Assembly: GCA_963971425.1 (NCBI GenBank) | Contig: OZ020517.1 | Location: 11,348,501 to 11,412,500, forward strand | DNA length: 64,000 bases | Source: Bryoerythrophyllum caledonicum | Taxonomy: Eukaryota; Streptophyta; Bryopsida; Pottiales; Pottiaceae | Direction: 5' to 3' | Part shown: in pieces, positions 44,641 to 57,078 of the stretch | How positions within the stretch are numbered: the stretch's first letter is position 1 | Layout of the letters: every line of letters begins with the position of its first letter | Notes under the pieces: generated by a model | What the model was told of the DNA's origin: nothing | Seen by the model: only the letters and a program-made list of their open reading frames with translations | The model's database searches: none | Made by a program: the position numbers and the translations under genes

Positions 44641-45400
44641 GTGTGCGATCACCCTCCACATACACAGGAGAGAGCACCGGAAAGGCACTACGCCCACAGA
44701 TACAACCAAGACGACCATGACCCCTCAGGTAAGTTTACGACTCACAATATTGACTTGAAGTTTCTGGACATGCAAAACGTATTAGTTTGGATACAACCAA
44801 GGAATTACCCAAGAAGAGTGCTCCCCCCAAAAACAACAGCTCGGTTAGCCTCAGCCAAGGATACAAAGCATCAACACAATCAAGTCCTCCTCAAACACAA
44901 GACCGCTACGCCGGAGAAGAAACTAGAGCCGAGAGACACAGTTTGGACGCCCACGATTAAGGGAGGGACACTCACGAACAAGTACAGGACGCCGGCTAGC
45001 AAGAGAAGGACGTAGACTGGACGGACAAGGGAGCAAGCAGACCCACACAGGTCGTCCACAAAATCAAGGAGAGAGCTCCGAGAGGGAGACCTGATTCAGA
45101 GCGCGAGGAGGAAGCTCACTTAGGAAGCCAAGCAACGGACACCTCCGCACAACAGGGAAGGACTCCCAACTGGAAATGAGCGCCAAACTCAAGTGAGAAT
45201 CCGCCTCAACAGTGTTGTCCCCCTCATAGAGAGTGGACACTCCCTGGCATCATACCTGGCCGCCAAAAACGAATCGACCACTGCAGTCGGAGTTCAGTTC
45301 AAGCCGCTAGAAGTCCACATCAACGTTGTCCCTCGAGTCCAGGTAAGTCCGTTCAAACCTCCCTTTCAAAAGTTTCCACATCATAAGGGCAGCCTTGAAA
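44641..45400 (+). other. Leader-like region with donor motifs
   Basis: CAGGTAAGT at about 44726 and CAGGTAAGT at about 45340 suggest spliced leader exons before the ORF1 copy that follows. No protein domain. Confidence 0.3.
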
Positions 45401-46135
45401 TGAGTAGTAGAAGAGGTATTGTGTTCGATGAGGAGATGGACGTTGACGAGGTGGTTGTGCAAAAAGTAAGAGCTCCAAAAGAGAAAGGCTCAAGGAAAAA
45501 CGAAGAAGAATCCGGGAGCAGCAAAAAGAGCAGAAACGGCCAAGATGACAAAGGTAAGACCATCAAACCATTACCACTAACCAGAGACTCACAATTGTGG
45601 TTAGGATTTGAAGTCATGGAGCAGATTGCAATTGAAGAAGGGCTGGAAGCACCCCCAAACGATGAAACGACAGAAGAAATGATGCCTAGAGGTCTCAAAG
45701 CCAACGAAGCAAAAGAAGCTAAGGATGCAAGAGTGGCATTCTCACGGACCTTCCAACTTCTATACCCATGCAAGAGGAGAAGAACACAAGAACAACACTA
45801 CAACATCACCCAAATTCCACTCGACATCAAGATCAATGAGGCCACACGTTTGGCCCTGGACTTCCATGTTGCAAATTTTCTTCGAACCTCCCATCAATCT
45901 TGTGTTGCATGATGATGTATACAACATGATAACTAGAAGACTAGAATCAATGGACATCAAACTAGGCACGAGTCTAATTGACCCAATCTACATTCAATGT
46001 CATAGTGTCAAAAGAGGAGGTCAAAAAGGAGTGTGGACGGGAATGTTTAAGCTACAACTACGTAACCCCGATACGGATGGTCTCATATTGCTCAAAGGAC
46101 TTAGGCCTTTCATACTTATGCTAGACAATCAATAG
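45401..46135 (+). pseudogene. LINE ORF1-like protein, copy A, frameshifted
   Basis: Starts at ATG 45401 (MSSRRGIVFDEEMDVDE). A Lys/Ser-rich acidic N-terminus is followed by a region shared with copy B: RLALDFHVANF corresponds to YALDYQVAIFF. A one-base shift near 45880 moves the frame to INLVLHDDVYNMITRRL, then VWTGMFKLQLRNP and LLKGLRPFIL, ending at TAG 46133. The last part resembles the RRM-like core of plant LINE ORF1 proteins, which bind element RNA. Truncated compared with copy B. Confidence 0.5.
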
Positions 46136-46553
46136 GAAAGAGAGATGTTGAGTGAGGAGTAGCTCCGCTCTTCCCGGTGAGGAGGGTGTGGGTGTTAGGC
46201 AAATTTTGAAGCACAATGCGAGAAGAGTTGCTGGGCCTTCTTGCAAATCCCGGTTGTGCTTTGCATTGCTGAAGAGATGGTGTGGGATACTCAATGTGTT
46301 GGACAGAAAAGTTTTAGATCTGGTGATAGATCGAATAATGCAACTAGATAAATGGAAATGTGGTGATGGGAGAGTAGGGCAGATTTGAAGCGGGGCCCTG
46401 TGTTGGACTGGATCTAGAACACAAATTCCAGATCGATGTTGCTAGATTCAGATCTGGACCTAGATATGAAAGAGAGCGTGACCCACACACATTGTAGCCA
46501 CAGCCACCGAGCTAGGATGCAAAATAGGAGTGATGAAGCACACACAGAGGCAC
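46136..46553. other. Tail between ORF1 copy A and CACTA element 1
   Basis: No gene. Contains repeated AGATCTGG words near 46315-46460. It continues after the CACTA insertion at 47854. Confidence 0.35.
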
Positions 46554-46556
46554 AAG

Positions 46557-47850
46557 CACTACAAGAAAACCAACCCAATGTGACTGGATGTGACTAAGCG
46601 CATATGACTGCGTAGTCACCTCAGTCATTGGTTTAGTCTAAAATCAATCCTAAGAGGGTCCAGTCATGCACTAGTCATATATGTAGTCATATTTTTGAGG
46701 ACCTGGGTGGGAACGGCTACAAGAACGGGACATATGTTCTACTGCCCGGTTCCCAGAGTCATGCTCTGAGTACTTACTATGTGTAGTCATAGTAATGTAG
46801 TCATATGGTAAGGATAATTGGTTTATGTATGACTTATTGTAGTAAGAGCGTTGGTTTGGGTGACTACACGCAGTCATGTAGTAAATAACCTGACTAGTAG
46901 TAGTCATATAATAATATATGAGAGCATACATTTGAAACATGTAATCATATTTATCCCATATTCTTTGCGAACAAGTCACATATTCTCTCTTATTTAGAGA
47001 TGCTTCTTCCTTGTGTACTTTCAAGCAATTTGGGAGAGGGGATGGCAGACATAGAAGGTTTGGAAGTTGGGGTGCTTGTTGGGTGCTAGTTTGCTACAGT
47101 TGAGGCTTACAATACTTGATTCAGCATCTTTTAGGCACATCAATCACGGTCAACAATCAGGCACATGTACTATATGGAGTTTTTTCCTTTTTTCTTTAAT
47201 CTTTAAAAATCTCACTACAATTCGTCATAGCATTCAGAAGCTATTTCAATATTCGTGACTATGGGTAGTCTAATAGAAGTGACTCCAAAGAGTCCTATTC
47301 TCCAAACTCAATGTATGATTCAATGCGTGCAAGATCTCATTACTATGCGCAGTGATAAAACCAATCATGTATTAACTAATACCTCACTACATTTAGTCAT
47401 ACCATTTGGAAGCTATTTGAGTATTTGTGACTAGGGGTTGCCAAATAGATGTGACTCCAAAGAGTCACGTTCTCCCAACTCAATGAATGACTCAATTTAG
47501 TCACCATCTCACTACTATGCGTAGTGATAAAACCAGTATTATGTTGACTTTAACCTCACTAGAAATAGTCATTCATTCAGTCACTATTTATATATGGATG
47601 ACTACGTGTAGTCATACATATATGACTATACAGAGTCATATGGACCCAAGTCCCACTGCAGGTCCCGTTTTGAGGTCCCAAAACACTGTGGGAACGGAGT
47701 ATTGGGAACAAGAAGTGTCCGATATGACCACCAGTCAGATTGTCCGAAGCGACTAAGTCAAAATGACTAGAAACAGTGCTAGTCACATTTTGGTTTATGC
47801 CCAACTGTAGTCATAAAACCTAGTCACATTGGGTTGGTTTTCTTGTAGTG
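46557..47850. mobile_element. CACTA element 1, non-autonomous, 1,294 bp
   Basis: Terminal inverted repeats CACTACAAGAAAACCAACCC and its complement continue for about 29 bp (to ATGTGACT). The 3-bp target duplication AAG lies at 46554-46556 and 47851-47853. Both ends hold many GTAGTCA/TGACTAC subterminal motifs, as CACTA transposases require. No transposase is encoded; a full-length relative elsewhere must supply it. Confidence 0.95.
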
Positions 47851-47853
47851 AAG

Positions 47854-48810
47854 AGGAAACAAGTGAAGCAACACAAAGATCAATCTCCACAACAACAAGA
47901 TGTCTTTCTCTCCCCCCTTGCATGCTTTATGATTATCAATATATACTTTTGAACATGTTATTTCTTTGCATCTAACTTGCAGGAACAACAAGACCGAAGT
48001 GCAGCACAAGACTACACCTACACCAACTACAACCTCGAACGGAGATCTTCGGATCGGCTAAACGTGAAGCAACCACGAAGCGACTATGAAGACCTAATGC
48101 AACAACAAACCATTGACCTCTTTCAATGCAAGCACATTAAGGTAAGTATTTCTAACCCACCCTTGCGACTCTCTACATTATCTTCCCGCTACCACATTCC
48201 TGCAGATACCAGAAACACCTCGGCAGGGAAAAACAGTAGTCGCAACAAACCAAGAGCGAACCATGAAAAACACAGCAGAACAACAGATGTTGTAACCAAG
48301 AGGAGTGGAAACATCAAAGAGGGCTTCAACCGAAGCAGAAACACCTGCTGCAATCACATCAGCAAAATCAACACTCGCAAGAGCTGTCCCAGCAACAACA
48401 AACACCGACTCCATCAACATTCCAACCAAAATGCAATTACAAATGGAGACAACGAGCAAGAGAAACGAGGAAGCTTCCAAACTAAAGCTGTAGAACGGTC
48501 ACCTGCCAGAAACGTAGAGGTTCAGAATTCAACCTCAACAACGTTGGAGACTTCGCACATGCTGGAGTACAAGGATTGGAGGATGTTGCAAATACCGCAC
48601 AGGATAGAACACTAGGACTGCCTGCATACAGCAGATTGCCGGACAAGTAAAAGCTATTGCCAGCGACCCCAACCATTATCACCAACATGTAGAGTAAAAG
48701 TTGTCGACTACATGCTTCACGTAGGGACCCTACCAAAGTACTGCCACAAAATCCTTCACCTACAACGCACAGAATACTCCCAACAACACAAGAAGCAATC
48801 ATCATCAACA
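47854..48810 (+). other. Continuation of leader-like region
   Basis: CA-rich, with AAGGTAAGT at about 48139. The 212-codon frame at 47977 is Asn/Thr/Arg-biased, has no domain and spans the donor, so I do not call a gene. Confidence 0.3.
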
Positions 48811-48813
48811 AGG

Positions 48814-49999
48814 CACTATAAGAAAACAAGGGTTTTTGGGACGTCAAAATCGATGTCAAAAGGGGCATTAACTAAAATCCGGGGTGTTTACGTGCCCTAG
48901 ACATCCAAGAAAATCCGCGTGATGTCCCAAGAAACGTGTAAAAGTTTTTGGGACATCCAAAACGACGAGGTCTTTTCGAGGGCCTAGAGCGTGCCATTTG
49001 GCGTCCAACTTAGCGCCATGTGGGATTTTTGAAAATGGACAGGCACACGTCATAATGTTTTTCATCCATGACATGTCCGCCGACGTGGACCCAAAAAATG
49101 ACGTGGCACCGGCTGATGTGGCGCCCATTCTTGGATGTTGTTGGTTGCTGACAATGTCCTCCTGGACATCATATAGAACTACTCAATGTCTACGTAGACG
49201 TACGAATAGACGTTTCATGGGGTGTTTCATGGGACGTTTCATAGGGTATTTCATGGGGTGTTTCCCAGGACAATCTTTGTGCACAAGTTTGTTTGTGGGG
49301 TTGTAATTATAGACATCCACCTAATAAAAATGGACATACAACTCACACACAACTCACATACAACTCACACACAACTCACATACACAACGCACATACAACT
49401 CACACGCGCTTACAACTCATACACAACTCACATACACAACACAACTACACATACAACTACACATACAACTACACATACAACTCACACGCGCTTACAACTC
49501 ATACACAACTCACATACACAACACAACTACACATACAACTACACATACAACTACACATACAACTCACACACAACTACACATACAACTCACACACAACTCA
49601 TATACACAACACGCACACACAACGCACATACAACTCACACGCGCACACACAGAAAGAGAGAGAGACACAAACCCTAGCAAGCTGAGAGAGAGAGAGAGGT
49701 GTCACGCCTTTATTCACTCTTGAAAAAGTGAGGACTGCCCCCCTGCCCGTCAAGACTAGCGGGAACAATCCCCTACGCTGACGTGGCAGGGGTGCGTTTT
49801 CCGAGACGTCCTTTTTGACGTCTCAAGTGTCAGGACGTTTTTGTGGATGTCTACGCGGATCCAGCTACGTCCTCACCTGTTCAGCTTGATGTCCCAAAAA
49901 AACAAGGAATCTGGGCCGGGCCAGACGTCTTTTTTGACGTCCTGTGGGACGTCCAAAAATATGCGGGGGCGTCTTAAAAACCCCTGTTTTCTTATAGTG
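48814..49999. mobile_element. CACTA element 2, non-autonomous, 1,186 bp
   Basis: Ends CACTATAAGAAAACA and GTTTTCTTATAGTG; target duplication AGG at 48811-48813 and 50000-50002. Subterminal GACGTC / GGGACGTC words are repeated toward both ends. The centre (49330-49680) is an expanded ACAACTCACATACA-type simple repeat and a GA run. No transposase. Confidence 0.95.
49330..49700 (+). repeat. ACAACTCACATACA simple repeat within CACTA element 2
   Basis: Imperfect CA-rich tandem repeats with units of about 8-14 bp, including a larger duplication with ACTCACACGCGCTTACAACT at about 49397 and 49480. It produces artificial Thr/His/Asn frames. Confidence 0.9.
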
Positions 50000-50002
50000 A
50001 GG

Positions 50003-51651
50003 AAACGAAAACAAGTACCAACGGACAACATCATCACCAACGAGGTAAGTTCACTAACCTTCCTTGAAATTCACTCCTTTAACAAAGTATTACCACGGAA
50101 AATACATGCAGTAAAATCCAAGCTGACACACAAGGGAAGGAGCTGCAGCGCTCAATCACACAAAGACAACCAAGCTAAAGCATCTAATCATCGTTCAAAC
50201 GGTATCCTTGCCAGCCACGACCCCACGATGCTCCACACCATGCCTTTTCTGCCAACGAACAAGTTGACAAATAGCGCCATCCCTGTACTACCCCAAATCA
50301 GGCCCAAATCAGCCTGGCAACCAAGATGCCCAAGGTTCTCAATGGAGAGCAACACATCAATCAACGCGCCAACAAACCCTAGAATGCAGGAAATGGAGGA
50401 GCGGCACCTCGACTCCCCCCACGACTCACCCATCCAAACCCTACACCCAGCAAGTAAGTATAAACATCCTCACTTCAAATCCTACCGCTCATCCTTTCAA
50501 CTCGCCTCTCACTGCTTAGACTACCAGAGACATCACTACAATAGTCAAGATAAGCAGATAGAGGAGATTAGGTCTGTTGTGAGTAGGCAAACAGAAAATT
50601 ATCGTAGCAGCACACGCGCCGCATCTCTCGAGTACACGCGCCGCACCTCCCCAATGCACCTCTCCAGCTTCTAGTTCAAATTCCATCGCCGACTGAAGGA
50701 GACTCCTTGCAGAAGTGCGAGCCGCCTACTCCCGCCAAGTCCCCAAGTGGAGCTGCTGCTAATCTGGTGGCTTCAAGGAGGCGTGACTCATCAAGACTAT
50801 GGTACAGCTTCGAAGAGGAGAGAACTCCAGAGACGGTCAACGAAGCTGCTGCAGACAAGGTCGCGACGTGGAGTTGCAGAATCCCGAAACCCCCTTGCGG
50901 CGCCGAAGAGAGGGAGACACCAACCTCAACGACGTTCGAGGGAGACGCGTTGCGGAAGATACAGCAGCTCCATCCCAACAACCCTCCGTGAGGTGCTGTT
51001 GCGGGCTGGATGGAGTAGGGGAGGCCTTGCCCTCCTGTACCTTCGTGAGAAGCTGGCAAGGGGAATATACACTCATCGTCGAAGCCTTACCCGCCTAAGG
51101 TGGCGACAGGCACCTGGAGGAAGGGACGCCCACACACCATGAAGGCGCTGGAAGGAGTCCCGAAAGACGGCAGACTGTTGCGGCCCCAATCCTGCCGATT
51201 CTGCCCTGAAACCTAGCAACGCCGACTGCCCATGTTCTTATCAACGTTGGCAACCCCAATTGTGCTTTGACCAAGACGCTAGTAAGCATCCGAGACTGAA
51301 GAAACACTCCAAAGACGGACCGCCCTTGTCGAATTCAACTGTAAAGCGGACTCCTGTAGAGAGCTGTCCCAAACCCAACAGTGTAGGTACACACTACAGC
51401 GGCAAGTATCCTACAGGCTTCTCTCCTTTCCTTCGAACGTCCCTCAATCAATCAGGTAAGCACTCTTCCTCCTTGAATTCCTTTCTTTATTTTGCGCCAT
51501 TTCCTCTCATCGCATGCTTCTACCTGTTATCTCGGCCTGCAAGCCCACAAAGTAAGTTGTGGGATGGAAGTGATTGCATAATATTCCATAGCAACTCAAT
51601 ACTTAAAGGTGTAGAAAAAATCAATAATAACCTCCTATTCTTGACATGCAG
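50003..51651 (+). other. Leader-like region of ORF1 copy B
   Basis: Low-complexity CA/CG-rich sequence with donor motifs at about 50043, 50454 and 51456. An acceptor TTGACATGCAG at 51641-51651 directly precedes the ORF1 start codon, so a leader intron from about 51457 to 51651 is likely. Open frames at 50.7-51.1 kb overlap in four frames and are not called. Confidence 0.4.
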
Positions 51652-51652
51652 A

Positions 51653-53178
51653 ATGACAGAAGATACCACTGCATCCTCTTCCAAAGGACCAGACTGTATG
51701 TTAGTTGATCTCACTGCCCCCTCTCCTAATGGTCCAGTACTAATGGAAATTGTTGAAGAGAACACATGCGAAGTTGTTGCAATGCACAAAAGGACCATTG
51801 GTGAGGTGGAGAATACCCCCAATCTTAAGAAGGTTAGAGCATCGCAGTTGATTTGTCCACCTTATTGGTTGGGTTTTAATATGCTCAATACTATAGCTAT
51901 GCATAGTGGAAATGCCAAAGAACCTGTCCTAACGGTCCCTGAATTGATTGCATTGGGACTAACTAAAACAGAAGCACAAGAATTGGCTGTTGCATTACCT
52001 TCCTTCCCATTTGTTGTCCAAGAAGAGTGGCCTTCGCGAAGGGCAGATGGAAAAGAAGGTAATCACTTTAAGCAAACCCAGTGAGGTAGAGATTGATGTG
52101 TATGGTTATGCATTAGATTACCAAGTTGCTATTTTCTTTGAAATCGGTGAACAAATCTTGCCTAGAGATGTAATTTATAACATGGTAAAAACACGTCTTC
52201 TCCACATGGACATTGCCCTAGGCGAACTATTAGGGGAACCAATAGCAATTCTATGTCACCACAAGACAGACAGATGGAGTGGCATCATGAAACTCCACCT
52301 CAAAAACCCTGTAGTGGATGTTAAAGGACTCCTCAAAGGTAAGAGACCTTTCATCTTGAATCTCAATGAAGGTATTCCTTGTAGAGGGAAGGTATGTAAG
52401 AGCTATGATTCCCTAGCTCTTGCAAACCTTTTATCCGTAAAAATTTCTAGATCAAACTTGGCCCAAAAGTCATGGTATGTCTTACATAAGGAAATTGTGA
52501 AGGAAGGGTTTGCTAGAGGGTTTGAGTATGAGATGACAGATGTTCAGAAAAAACTAGAACTAGAATTTGCATTGTTAAAAACTCCCTCCCCGGAACAAGC
52601 TCAAAAGGTAAAAGTCCAAAAAATTGCCTTCTCGAATGAGATCTTTAATCCCTATTTTGCTAGCAAGGGGAGCTGAGTGAAAATGATAAGGCAAAAAATA
52701 ATGCCCGAATCTTGATTGCTAAAAACTTAAACAAAACAAAGACAGTTGATGCGCTAGAATAGGGTATTAACGCATTTAAGGGAAAGGAAAATGTTGTGGA
52801 CACGTATTTCAAGCTGGAACATGGTCGTCATGTTGGTATATCTAACATCCAATGCTTGAATGCTATAGTGTACAAGAAGCTAGTAAATACTAGCAGTAAA
52901 ATCCTAGGTAAATATGTCGTATTCACCCCCACCCCAACAGCCTTGATGGAATTAGTGCCCCTTCGGATGAATGTGTTGCAAAATGGGGTTTTAACGAAGT
53001 GAACACTGTAGTAGCTAAAGCGGTCATTGCCTTAGAAAATGCACCAAAGACTAGATACAGCAAAGAAGGCCTACACAAGATAGTCCAAGAGGAGGTGAAG
53101 AAAGGAACCAACAGTATTATTATGGAGGTACGGAGCAATTGCCCCTCCCACACCTATTTCAACCCGTGTAAATCGTAA
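51653..53178 (+). pseudogene. LINE ORF1-like protein, copy B, broken
   Basis: Begins at the ATG beside the acceptor (MTEDTTASSSKG). Parts in order: an acidic N-terminus; WLGFNMLNTIAMH; a shift near 52040; YALDYQVAIFF; DVIYNMVKTRLLHMDIALGE; WSGIMKLHLKNP and LLKGKRPFIL (RRM-like core); then a Lys/Glu-rich region with stops at 52674 and 52759. After a last shift near 52930 comes LDGISAPSDECVAKWGF and an end near 53178. Similar to copy A through the core. RNA-binding ORF1 role inferred. It runs directly into the 3' part of a LINE ORF2. Confidence 0.5.
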
Positions 53179-54762
53179 CAAAAAATGGTCTAGAACCCCC
53201 TACACAATCATCTCCACACTACCAATTACCGAATTGAGCCTCCTCCTCTCCTATTACCAAATTAATAACGACCCTAATTTTGACCCCAACTCTAGCTATT
53301 ACACTGACGGCTCCTTTAAGAACCAACCGAAGTAAGCCTGGGACATTGGCACCGTGAAAAAGCCGGTTATGGGATATACAATTCAACCAAACAAATTAAA
53401 TTAGGCAAAAGACTACATGGACTCCAAAACATTCTAAGAGCCGAAATGATGGCTATACACAAAACCCTTAAGATAATCACCACTCAATACCCAAACGAAC
53501 CGGCTCACATTTTTACAGATTGCATAAATGTATTACATCTCCTAAATACACACATTAAACACCCGACTTTATACAACAGTCACCCGGACAAAACTATCCT
53601 TACATCTATGGTTGCAATGCTCCAAAATCGCACACAAATTACTACACTCCACAATGTCCGAGCTTATGCTAACATCGCCGGCAATGAACAAACCGACAAA
53701 CTAGCAAAGGAAAGAAGAGAAAAAACCCACAAGGATGCCGAACACCCATACGAACACGCCCATGCCACCCCATATTACTTTCATAGATATGAATGGCCCT
53801 TTATAGGCGAAACTCCCGACAAAGGCCCCATACGATTCTTGGACAAATACCTCAAAAAACATGATCTTGTAAACAACCTAGAAAAACTTACAGAAAATTT
53901 CCCCAGTATTAAGAAATGGACCGGCAACCCAAACATTCACAAGGTATTGTCCAACAATTTTTGGAAAAACCCAATTATTACCGATCCACAAATCACATGC
54001 CTAATCAAATTCCGCACCGGACAATACGTGGATAATGCCCGCAAACAACTCTTCTTTAGAATTGAAAGATTTCCTACAATAACATGTCCAATTTGCAACA
54101 CCACGGACCCGGACACATGGCTACATGTCCTACTCAAGTGCCAAAACCCCCATATACACTCACTAATTGTCAAAAGACATAACAAAGCCGTATGGGCTAT
54201 CCGTAAACTACTTATATCACCAACCAAATCCCGTTGCTTCATTCTCATGATTGCCGAAACCTTTAATGACAACCCACAAGATAATACGGTCCCTCCTTGG
54301 CTACTACCATGCATATGTTGCACTCAAAGATGCCACTGTAATGCAAGATTCAAACCGGACCTACTATGTGTTAGAGGACTTTCATATAAAGACCCCCCAC
54401 CAAACCACATAGACCCTAGTCTCACTATTCAATTTATTGAAATCACATATTGCAATGATAGATTCTCTCCGGACACTATTGCAAACAAAACAAACAAATA
54501 CCAACCATTACTTGACGATATTCAAGTACTAGGATGGAAAGTAGACCCCTTCATTGTCATCACCGCGGGTGCCAGAGCCACCACCTTCATTCCCTCAATG
54601 ACAACCCTTGAAGAAACATTTAAAATCCCCATCACTTCAATCAAAACCACCTTTTCAAATATTAACACTATTGCAATTCAACATGCTATGTCAATACTCC
54701 TGCATAAACGAAAACTTGAAAACAACCAATCCCTTCCTAACGCATCGAACCCCCCTCCATAG
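53179..54762 (+). mobile_element. LINE 3' part: RNase H, zinc finger, REL-type endonuclease
   Basis: An RNase H start (YTDGSF at about 53300) with small lesions precedes a long clean frame from 53446 to TAG 54760. That frame holds FTDCINVLH and the end of RNase H, then a zinc motif C214-x2-C217-x9-H227-x4-C232 with KRHN (243-246). A nuclease-like end follows: KPDLLCV (Asp305), FIEIT (Glu332), NKY (Lys351) and PFIVITAG. The CCHC, HN, PD...(D/E)...KY order matches the restriction-like endonuclease of R2-type LINEs. The APE and RT parts are absent here, but sister sequences at 33.2 and 56-64 kb encode them. The 438-residue tail is the best-preserved copy. Confidence 0.75.
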
Positions 54763-56220
54763 ACCTGCACTTGCATCTCACCGTACAGGCCCTCCCTATT
54801 TTAGAGACTTTTGTGACCTTGGGTCCTTTGGTATTGGTCACTTGTTACTGGATACATAGCGTCCACCTTCGAAAGGGGGAAGTAGTTCTATACTACTAAC
54901 CCATGCCCGGTGGGCATGAACTTAGTGGTGGAATGAACGGACACTTTATTCACGCCGACCCCCTTCGGGGACCGGCGTTCTTTTTCTTCTTCTGGAGGAA
55001 TGGAAGGAGATGGCATTACTAAAGACAGAGATCGTTCAAGAAGCTGAAGTGTATGCGGACAATGTACTAGCCAAGACAACAAAGACACTTCGAGGAGAGA
55101 TGTCCTCACTTCGCATGCACCTCGTTCAAATAATTCAAGAACACGAAGAGGAAGCCTCAAAAGAGACATCCATAGTTGTCAGACGAACTGATTCGTTAAA
55201 CTAGCTTTGACCCACAACACGATGAAATACCTAAAAGTATATTTATATACTCATATACCAAAATAATAATAATAATAATCCAAAAATACAATAATAATGC
55301 CATAATATTATACTCAATAGTATACTTATATACTACCCCAAAAATCAACAAAAAAAATGCACCCATATATTAAAAAATACACCAACTTCCTTCTCTAAAA
55401 TTCTCCAACCATAGCACAATCATAAATGAAAAACCATACCTTAAATCCAAACATATGACTATTAGTAATAAACACAAGGTAAATCCACTACTAAACCTAT
55501 ACACCTTACATAACAAAAATAACAAAGCAAGAAAAAATCAAAACGACATAAATAAAACATCAAATACCAAGAATAATAAAACCAAACAAAAACAAAAACA
55601 CCAAAACTACAAATCATATGAAACGACCACAATGTACATAGAATACACCATACCTCTGATGTTAAACAGAAAAAACAAACCAAATCCAGAACATATATCA
55701 AACACACTAACAAAACACCCAATAATCCTTAAACAAACACACTAACAAAACACCGAATAATCCTTAAACAAACCAACACATATTTCAACAAAAAAAACCA
55801 TCGAATTACATCCCAATCCTACAAACAAAAACATACACACATACATAAATAAAAATACTAAAACAAAGATCAATCAAACGAAAAAATACACAAAAAACAC
55901 ATACAAACCAATAAAACAACGTATCAAATCTCTACACTACAAAACCCTATTACTACTAAGTAAAGATATAGAAACCAACCCGGGACCAATGCCTAATATA
56001 CTAAAAAGGCATCCTCCAACACATAAGAAAAACGCCAAAATATACTTTATACCAAACACCATAAAATTACAACCGGAATACATACACATTGCTAAAACTT
56101 TCGCACCTCTTTTAAAATCCACACATATATCACATCAACTATACAACACAACATAACCCAATACTGCCCAATATATTCAACAAAAAAACACACCCATCAA
56201 CACATATACTATATACTCTA
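54763..56220. other. LINE 3' tail and A-rich 5' region of the next LINE
   Basis: 54763-55200 holds the end of one LINE and a 64-codon Glu-rich frame at 55010 (possible coiled-coil fragment). From 55200 the sequence is very A-rich on the plus strand, with Lys/Asn/Thr frames, and is probably the leader or N-terminal coding part of LINE 2. Confidence 0.35.
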
Positions 56221-57078
56221 GTGGTCACCATACACCCAAACATAGACGAATGTAACCGTATTCAAAACCTACTAAACCCAAACATAATCACATGGTCCAA
56301 CACTTTATTGAATACCCTATCAAAATTACAAAATCCACCCGAAAGACATATCCATACCCTACACCCCTATACACAATTTCTTGACGAAAACCCAAATATC
56401 ATAAAACATGGGAACTCAATACACAAAGAACTATACGACTTCTTACATAGTCAAACCAAACCACCTTCAAACAACATAATAAAACAAAAATTCCCTTACC
56501 TTCTCAATAACCTAATCAACGAATCACTGAGATGCTTCGACCCCATTCCAGAATATACCCACCCACGCCCCCGTCCCCTTACCTTCTTCCACAAAACCAA
56601 AACATCGATTTAACCAAAGAAAACACATACATAATTACATGGAACGCTTCATCCCTAAGCACTGCTCTTCCTAGTTTACAAACCCTGATCACACATACAA
56701 ATACACCACAAGCCATCATAGCTATACAAGAAACAAAAATAATGGCCACAAAATCTACAAAATACATACAAAATATATTTCAAGACTATAAACTTATCTT
56801 TAATAACACACATGCATTAACAAGATGCATCCAACAACGCAGACCATACACACCGGGTCGAGGTGGCCTCCTCACACTAATACACAAAAAATATGCCTTC
56901 CCAGGCAACATTAAAAAAATTCCTACCCCTATGCACATATCTCCCTACCTTCAAATAATTAAAATCGATAGTCAACCACTACAACCATGGTTAATCTATC
57001 ACATATGTATGCCCTCCCACCCCGAAGATACTAGATTCAATTTAGACATACAAAATAATATTACATCCCAAATAAATA

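Noticed and set aside
47977..48615. 212-codon Asn/Thr/Arg-rich ORF
   Set aside because: Crosses a strong splice-donor motif and has biased composition only; treated as leader sequence.
49222..49685. His/Thr/Tyr repeat ORFs
   Set aside because: Translation of the CA-rich simple repeat inside CACTA element 2.
50676..51142. Cluster of ORFs in several frames on both strands
   Set aside because: No frame has domain support, and all lie within the low-complexity leader before ORF1 copy B.
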